Shown: in pieces, positions 6,687 through 8,005 of the stretch
Position numbering within the stretch: position 1 is the first letter of the stretch
Layout of the letters: each line of letters starts with the position of its first letter
Source: Candidatus Hydrogenedentota bacterium
GTDB taxonomy: Bacteria; Hydrogenedentota; Hydrogenedentia; Hydrogenedentales; SLHB01
Direction of reading: 5' to 3'
NCBI GenBank assembly: GCA_007130675.1
Contig: SLSB01000177.1
Span: 1-8,005 of the forward strand
Length of the DNA: 8,005 bases
Program-made: the position numbers and the translations under genes
Notes under the pieces: generated by a model
Databases searched by the model: none
Seen by the model: only the letters and a program-made list of their open reading frames with translations
Told to the model about the DNA's origin: nothing

Positions 6687-6715
6687 TTGACGCAAGCTTA
6701 GCCTTCCGATACAAT
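6687..6715 (+). promoter_or_regulatory. Sigma70-type promoter for the lipoprotein gene
   Basis: TTGACG (6687-6692, 5 of 6 to consensus) and TACAAT (6710-6715, 5 of 6) are separated by exactly 17 bases, with AT-rich DNA upstream that could act as an UP element. Transcription would start near 6722, giving a leader of about 78 bases before the ATG at 6800. This is the best promoter in the window. Confidence 0.65.
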
Positions 6716-6754
6716 GTGATCGGTGCTGCACTTAGATCTGCAGGTGTGTGCAAA

Positions 6755-6775
6755 AGAGCCGTGTGTTGCGGCTCT
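6755..6775. other. Leader hairpin upstream of the lipoprotein gene
   Basis: AGAGCCG and CGGCTCT form a perfect 7-pair stem with a 7-base loop, inside the predicted leader and 24 bases before the start codon. On the plus strand no T-run follows. On the minus strand the stem is followed by TTTT, so it could also act as a weak terminator for transcription arriving from the right. Confidence 0.4.
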
Positions 6776-6799
6776 CATGAAACGCGAGGGGGTCGAGGC

Positions 6800-8005
6800 A
6801 TGCGATATGTCGTGCGTTGTTCGTTCTTTCTTGTTGCGCTGATTGTGTCATTGGCACTGGCCGGATGTCCTCCGCCGGATTCGCCCAAACCACCCACGCA
6901 GCATCCGCCTAGACCTCCTGCCATCACATCGTTCACCATCAATGACGGGGCCCAGGAAACCGAAGAGCGCGCGGTTACGCTGCGTATCGAGTGCACGGGC
7001 GAGCCTACGCATCTCATCGTGTCCGAAGCGGCCGATTTTGCCGGTGCCGAGTGGCGATCCTATGAGGCCACCTCGACTCTTGAACTCTCCGAGGGCGCTG
7101 GCGAGAAGACCGTCTATGCCAAGGTCCGGGCCGGTACGCGGGAGTCTTCACGCGAACATGCCTCGATTGTGTTGGTGGTTCGTGCTGCGTTTCCCTGGGA
7201 AGACGCTGGCCCGGTTTCGGGGACCGTTGCGTTGCCACCCGGTGTGGGGGATGTGAAGCTGCAGACCTTCTCCGGCGCTGCATTTGTCGCCCCGGACGGC
7301 GGCTTTTCCATGCCGCATTCCTTTGAAGGGCGGTATTTGGGCATCGCGCTGGACCCGGACGATGATCCGGTGTTGCTGGGCTGGCTCGACGCGGCGTATG
7401 GCGATGGCCAGGTCATCAGTCCAACCACCACGGCGGATGTGATTCTCTTCTACGTGCTTCGCGGTCCAATGCTCCCCATGGAACACTGGGGCGCTTTCCG
7501 TGATGCCATCGAGCAAAGCGGCTTGTCCGAACCTTTGGCGGCGGTCATAAGGAAGAGTCTCGAGGCGGATCCGAAAGCGCTCAGCCGCGGCGCTCCGGAA
7601 ATACTGGCGGCTATTCAATCCGCCGTCGATGAAGTGGCGCTCATGGCCAGCGGAAAGCAGATCCCCCGCGCACGAACGGCTCCCGCCTTGAAAGCGTTGC
7701 ATATCCAGCCCACTACGCAGGGCGGGGTCTCGGTAAACAACTTGGGCTCGGTGGAATCTATCAACACGATCCAGATCAGCAATGACCGGCGCCGGCCGGC
7801 ATGGATTTTTATCGAGCATCTCCGCGATCACATCGAAGATGACCTTGGAGCGCGGGTAACCGAGTATAACGAACTGTTCTTCGACGGCCGGCTGGACTCG
7901 GTCACGGGGCTGGGCGGAACAATCTCGACACTTGCCGACATTGCCTCCGGCAACTTGGCATACACCCCGGTCGAGCTTGACCCCATTTTCATCCCCAACT
8001 CGGAA
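6800..8005 (+). CDS. Lipoprotein with Ig-like and beta-sandwich domains, C-terminus cut by window edge
   Basis: The 402 visible codons run off the right edge without a stop. The N-terminus is a lipoprotein signal with lipobox LAGC and Cys23, followed by a proline-rich linker (24-40), so the protein is anchored in a membrane and probably surface-facing. Residues about 41-127 (ITSFTINDGAQETEERAVTL to EKTVYAKVR, then SIVLVV) resemble an Ig/fibronectin-like domain common in environmental bacteria. Residues about 138-220 (VSGTVALPPGVGDVKL, APDGGFSM, ISPTTTADVILFYVL) look like a carboxypeptidase-regulatory-type beta-sandwich. An alpha-rich stretch (about 224-290) follows, then a segment with SNDRRRPAWIFIEH (327-340). 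No catalytic motif is visible; I infer an adhesion or structural role and do not recognise the full architecture. GAGGGGG at 6786-6792 lies 7 bases before the ATG. It has its own promoter and is not part of the upstream series. Confidence 0.8.
   Translation, partial: MRYVVRCSFFLVALIVSLALAGCPPPDSPKPPTQHPPRPPAITSFTINDGAQETEERAVTLRIECTGEPTHLIVSEAADFAGAEWRSYEATSTLELSEGAGEKTVYAKVRAGTRESSREHASIVLVVRAAFPWEDAGPVSGTVALPPGVGDVKLQTFSGAAFVAPDGGFSMPHSFEGRYLGIALDPDDDPVLLGWLDAAYGDGQVISPTTTADVILFYVLRGPMLPMEHWGAFRDAIEQSGLSEPLAAVIRKSLEADPKALSRGAPEILAAIQSAVDEVALMASGKQIPRARTAPALKALHIQPTTQGGVSVNNLGSVESINTIQISNDRRRPAWIFIEHLRDHIEDDLGARVTEYNELFFDGRLDSVTGLGGTISTLADIASGNLAYTPVELDPIFIPNSE

Larger units (their letters stand above)
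6377..6799. other. Intergenic region, no convincing gene
   Basis: This 423-base stretch separates the NIPSNAP gene from the lipoprotein gene. It contains a terminator-like hairpin at the left, a sigma70-type promoter and a leader hairpin at the right, each listed separately. Two short open frames (6459-6662 plus, 6562-6753 minus) have no recognisable domain, no good ribosome binding site and odd composition. From about 6640 to 6720 the DNA becomes clearly AT-rich compared with the coding flanks, as expected near a promoter. I cannot exclude that 6440-6640 is a decayed gene fragment. Confidence 0.6.

Noticed and set aside
7148..7831. 227-codon open frame on the minus strand
   Set aside because: It is antisense to the lipoprotein gene, which has a lipobox, a ribosome binding site and a promoter; no domain is recognisable in the antisense product.

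Overview
This window comes from a GC-rich bacterial genome and holds seven protein-coding genes, the first and last cut by the window edges. The family set (a secreted tandem DUF1080 protein, a short Gfo/Idh/MocA oxidoreductase, an amidohydrolase-2 protein, a Tat-exported NIPSNAP protein, a BNR beta-propeller and a lipoprotein with an Ig-like domain) is typical of environmental glycan-degrading bacteria such as Planctomycetota, Verrucomicrobiota, Lentisphaerota and Candidatus Hydrogenedentota. No marker gene is present, so the phylum is an inference. No tRNA, rRNA, CRISPR array, transposase or integrase was found.

Layout. Positions 1-1334 (minus strand) encode an exported BNR/Asp-box beta-propeller whose C-terminus lies off the left edge. 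A divergent intergenic region (1338-1712) carries a candidate operator-like palindrome and a candidate promoter. Five plus-strand genes follow in series: a tandem-domain DUF1080 (3-keto-disaccharide hydrolase family) protein (1713-2813), a metal-dependent amidohydrolase (2849-3745), a Gfo/Idh/MocA oxidoreductase (3806-4666), a SAM-dependent methyltransferase with an altered motif I (4779-5570) and a Tat-exported NIPSNAP protein (5591-6376). A strong hairpin at 4700-4732 lies between the oxidoreductase and the methyltransferase and may split the series into two transcription units. A terminator-like hairpin follows the NIPSNAP gene. A 423-base non-coding stretch then carries a good sigma70-type promoter (6687-6715) and a leader hairpin ahead of a lipoprotein gene (6800 to beyond the right edge).

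How the genes may work together. PF06439 (DUF1080) includes enzymes that cleave 3-keto-glycosides, and Gfo/Idh/MocA enzymes include those that make or reduce 3-keto-sugars. Their co-location, next to an amidohydrolase/decarboxylase-type TIM barrel and a secreted beta-propeller, suggests oxidative breakdown of a carbohydrate or glycoside. The substrate cannot be read from the sequence. The methyltransferase and NIPSNAP protein have no assigned role here. No clearly novel defence or mobile system is visible. The most unusual points are the diverged first DUF1080 domain, the loss of two motif-I glycines in the methyltransferase, and the non-canonical nucleotide-binding loop of the oxidoreductase.
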